From JAWLFI01 sp041685645 (GTDB lineage: Bacteria; Bacteroidota; Bacteroidia; Chitinophagales; Saprospiraceae), in the NCBI GenBank assembly GCA_041685645.1, contig JAWLFI010000042.1, positions 1 to 16,109 on the forward strand: a DNA stretch of 16,109 nt. The letters are read 5' to 3'. Below, in pieces: positions 15,121-16,109 of the stretch (positions are counted from its first letter, which is position 1; every line of letters starts with the position of its first letter). The notes beneath the pieces are model-generated. The model was not told where the DNA came from. It did no database searches and worked only from the letters and a program-made list of their open reading frames with translations. The position numbers were made by a program, and so were the translations under genes.

Positions 15121-15168
15121 AACACCCCTTCGGAGCAACTCAATCTGATTGTGCTTCGCAGGGGTGTT
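15121..15168 (+). terminator. Long-stem terminator of the FKBP gene
   Basis: AACACCCCT at 15121-15129 pairs exactly with AGGGGTGTT at 15160-15168. Inside, CGGAGCA at 15131-15137 pairs with TGCTTCG at 15152-15158 (one G-U), and CAAT/ATTG closes a 3-nt loop, leaving one mismatch and a 3-nt bulge. A T-rich run (CTTTATTT) follows on the plus strand, as expected for a Rho-independent terminator 42 bp after the FKBP stop. The last 29 bases of the hairpin also encode the 3' end of the opposing DUF1028 remnant. Confidence 0.8.
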
Positions 15169-15484
15169 CTTTATTTAATAAGACTTCCATAGAATCAATG
15201 GGCTCAATGCCACTGCCCGAAGGCATAGATACGCTCACCGATAGGAAAGGCTGATCGCCAATATCCGTGGCCGCCTGCGTATGAATCCCCCCCACATCAG
15301 GCAGGTGCTCTGCCAAAAAAGTCGCGTCCTCAATCTCCAGCGCCACCAGATCCACAAAGGAGGCCCCCGCACTCCCAACAGATCGACTGCTGCTATCCAT
15401 TGCGATAATCGAAAAGGTGTCCTGAGTCATGCCCGGATTTAGCATGCAAAAAACAAGCAGGGCGATCATTCCATACTTTCTCAT
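15140..15484 (-). pseudogene. Internally deleted DUF1028 protein gene
   Basis: The 114-residue product opens with a signal peptide (MRKYGMIALLVFCMLNPGMTQ) and the DUF1028 start DTFSIIAMDSSSRSVGSAGA with FVDLV; LPDVGGIHTQAA at 61-72 also fits the family's N-terminal region. It then jumps within a few residues to GDQPFLSVSVSMPSG and SGIEPIDSMEVL at 77-102, which matches the C-terminal end of full-length DUF1028 proteins. These are usually over 200 residues long, so roughly 100-150 residues are missing, in frame. DUF1028 proteins have an Ntn-hydrolase-like fold of unknown function; without the middle the fold should not form, so I call it a pseudogene. The last eight residues are encoded by the FKBP terminator hairpin, so the original stop may also be lost. 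The frame continues upstream into the GC-rich block, but the ATG at 15484, which opens a signal peptide, is the credible start. Confidence 0.65.
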
Positions 15485-15499
15485 ATCACTTTTATTTTT

Positions 15500-15730
15500 T
15501 GGGCGTGCCCCCTCGCTCGGCCTGTGGCCTGCTCGGGGTCGGTCCCCTCCGGAGTACCGTGCTCGAGAGGCGTAAAAATTTACGCCTCTACTTCGCACCG
15601 CACCGCCTGCGGCGTTGCGCCCTCCGGGCACCTCACGCTTGCGGCCTTCGACCGACGAAGCTGTATATCAGCGTAAGCGGTCCGGCCGCTTTCCCCGGTG
15701 GCATTCTGCTCCAAAAGGCCGGGGAAATAC
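15500..15730. repeat. GC-rich block of nested inverted repeats
   Basis: This non-coding stretch is clearly richer in G and C than its neighbours and is made of successive short inverted repeats: GGGC-GCCC at 15501-15510; GGGG-CCCC at 15535-15547; an 11-bp pair AGAGGCGTAAA/TTTACGCCTCT at 15566-15589; CCGC-GCGG; GCCC-GGGC; CTTCG-CGAAG; AAGCGG-CCGCTT at 15675-15691; and TTTCCCCGG/CCGGGGAAA at 15690-15727. Frames through it give Arg/Gly/Ala-rich peptides with no family resemblance. It looks like a dispersed, structured intergenic element (REP- or MITE-like) between the DUF1028 remnant and the YgaP-like gene, but only one copy lies in the window, so that is inference. Confidence 0.55.
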
Positions 15731-15735
15731 CAAAT

Positions 15736-15942
15736 TTATGCGCTTCGCTTACAAGTACTTATGCCAAAAGGCTTATACAGTGGACAAAAACTTACAAAGC
15801 TCGTCAATACAAATATTATGGCCAGTACTAACAATACTATTGCCCATGTCCCGGAAATAATATTCGCGTAATACAGCGCCGCTATAGCGATGGCTATAAT
15901 AATGCGAATTGTCCGGTCTGCCGTTCCCATGTTTTTTCTCAT
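15736..15942 (-). CDS. YgaP-like inner-membrane protein (DUF2892)
   Basis: The 68-residue protein matches the small DUF2892/YgaP transmembrane family: MRKNMGTADRTIRIIIAIAI at 1-20 holds the conserved N-MG-DR-R start, two membrane helices follow (about 13-28 and 31-51), and it ends with FCPLYKPFGISTCKRSA, the family's typical Cys-containing C-terminal segment. In E. coli YgaP this domain dimerises a rhodanese; here it stands alone, as is frequent. The precise role of single-domain members is unknown. The ATG is supported by family similarity from the first residue. Its 5' end is opposite the start of a possible plus-strand gene, and its 3' end abuts the GC-rich repeat block. Confidence 0.85.
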   Translation of the reverse strand: MRKNMGTADRTIRIIIAIAIAALYYANIISGTWAIVLLVLAIIFVLTSFVSFCPLYKPFGISTCKRSA

Positions 15943-16109
15943 GTTTCAATTTTTTTTGTTGGTTGCCTGCTCTCCTAATATACAAAAAAACTCTCAAAAG
16001 GATATTGGCAGAATCGCCATTCGCCCTTCTCTGACCATTGGTACACTGCCTTCAAAACCCAAGTCAATACCACATTTTTCCAAATAGACGACCTATATCC
16101 CGAAAAATG
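15941..16109 (+). CDS. Possible 5' end of a lipoprotein gene, frameshifted and cut by the window edge
   Basis: From the ATG at 15941 the frame reads MFQFFLLVACSPNIQK, a hydrophobic stretch ending in a lipobox-like LVAC, and then stops at 16085-16087. Starts at 15902 or 15929 would add an n-region with two Arg (MRIVR) but overlap the YgaP-like gene on the other strand. The -1 frame is open to the window end and from about 15990 reads protein-like sequence (LSKGYWQNRHSPFSDH, then FFQIDDLYPEK), with codon use like nearby plus-strand genes. The two frames meet at A AAA AAC (15985-15991), the classic -1 slippery heptamer. It may be a frameshifted gene, a sequence error in the A7 run, programmed frameshifting, or just a gene starting at TTG 15963. 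No family is recognised. Confidence 0.35.

Noticed and set aside
15140..15631. 163-residue version of the DUF1028 frame
   Set aside because: The N-terminal 49 residues come from the GC-rich inverted-repeat block and resemble nothing; a signal peptide starts at the ATG at 15484.

Overview
The window looks like chromosomal DNA of a member of the Bacteroidota, probably a free-living, Saprospiria- or Cytophagia-like lineage (inference). The evidence is: repeated -7 boxes of the form TAnnTTTG in front of genes; few Shine-Dalgarno sequences; Bacteroidota-type versions of Lgt, LspA, the C-terminal processing protease and a zinc-less DksA/TraR protein; and TPR, beta-barrel and DUF1028 proteins typical of that phylum. 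No rRNA, tRNA, CRISPR array, integrase or transposase was seen.

Left part (1-5690, all on the minus strand): a polysaccharide deacetylase-family protein, a possible small ORF, a FemAB/GNAT-type acyltransferase, a secreted protein made almost entirely of 22 TPR units, and a small outer-membrane beta-barrel protein. The deacetylase and the acyltransferase look like part of a cell-surface polysaccharide locus that continues beyond the left edge. Middle left (5835-8015): a Bacteroidota-type promoter drives a DksA/TraR-like gene and lspA on the plus strand. This unit converges on two minus-strand, cysteine-free ArsR-type repressors that are paralogs of each other. The non-coding DNA here is rich in palindromes, including a 14-bp inverted repeat that covers the start codon of one repressor.

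Centre (8169-12067, minus strand): a CrtA-like carotenoid oxygenase and a YbfF-like esterase (4-nt overlap), then an S41 protease and tsaB (3-nt gap). Right (12205-15078, plus strand): a hexapeptide acetyltransferase of the WbpD/WlbB type, lgt overlapping a divergent TspO/MBR-like membrane protein, and a SlyD-like FKBP isomerase with a strong terminator. LspA and Lgt, both enzymes of lipoprotein maturation, lie within 8 kb but in separate units.

Far right (15121-16109): the most unusual stretch. It holds a DUF1028 gene that has lost its whole middle in frame, a GC-rich block of about 230 bp built from nested inverted repeats, a small YgaP-like membrane protein, and the 5' end of a possible gene with an apparent -1 frameshift at an A AAA AAC heptamer, cut by the window edge. 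I see no complete new system. The best leads are the start-codon inverted repeat of the ArsR gene, the GC-rich hairpin block next to the shortened DUF1028 gene, and the right-edge frameshift.
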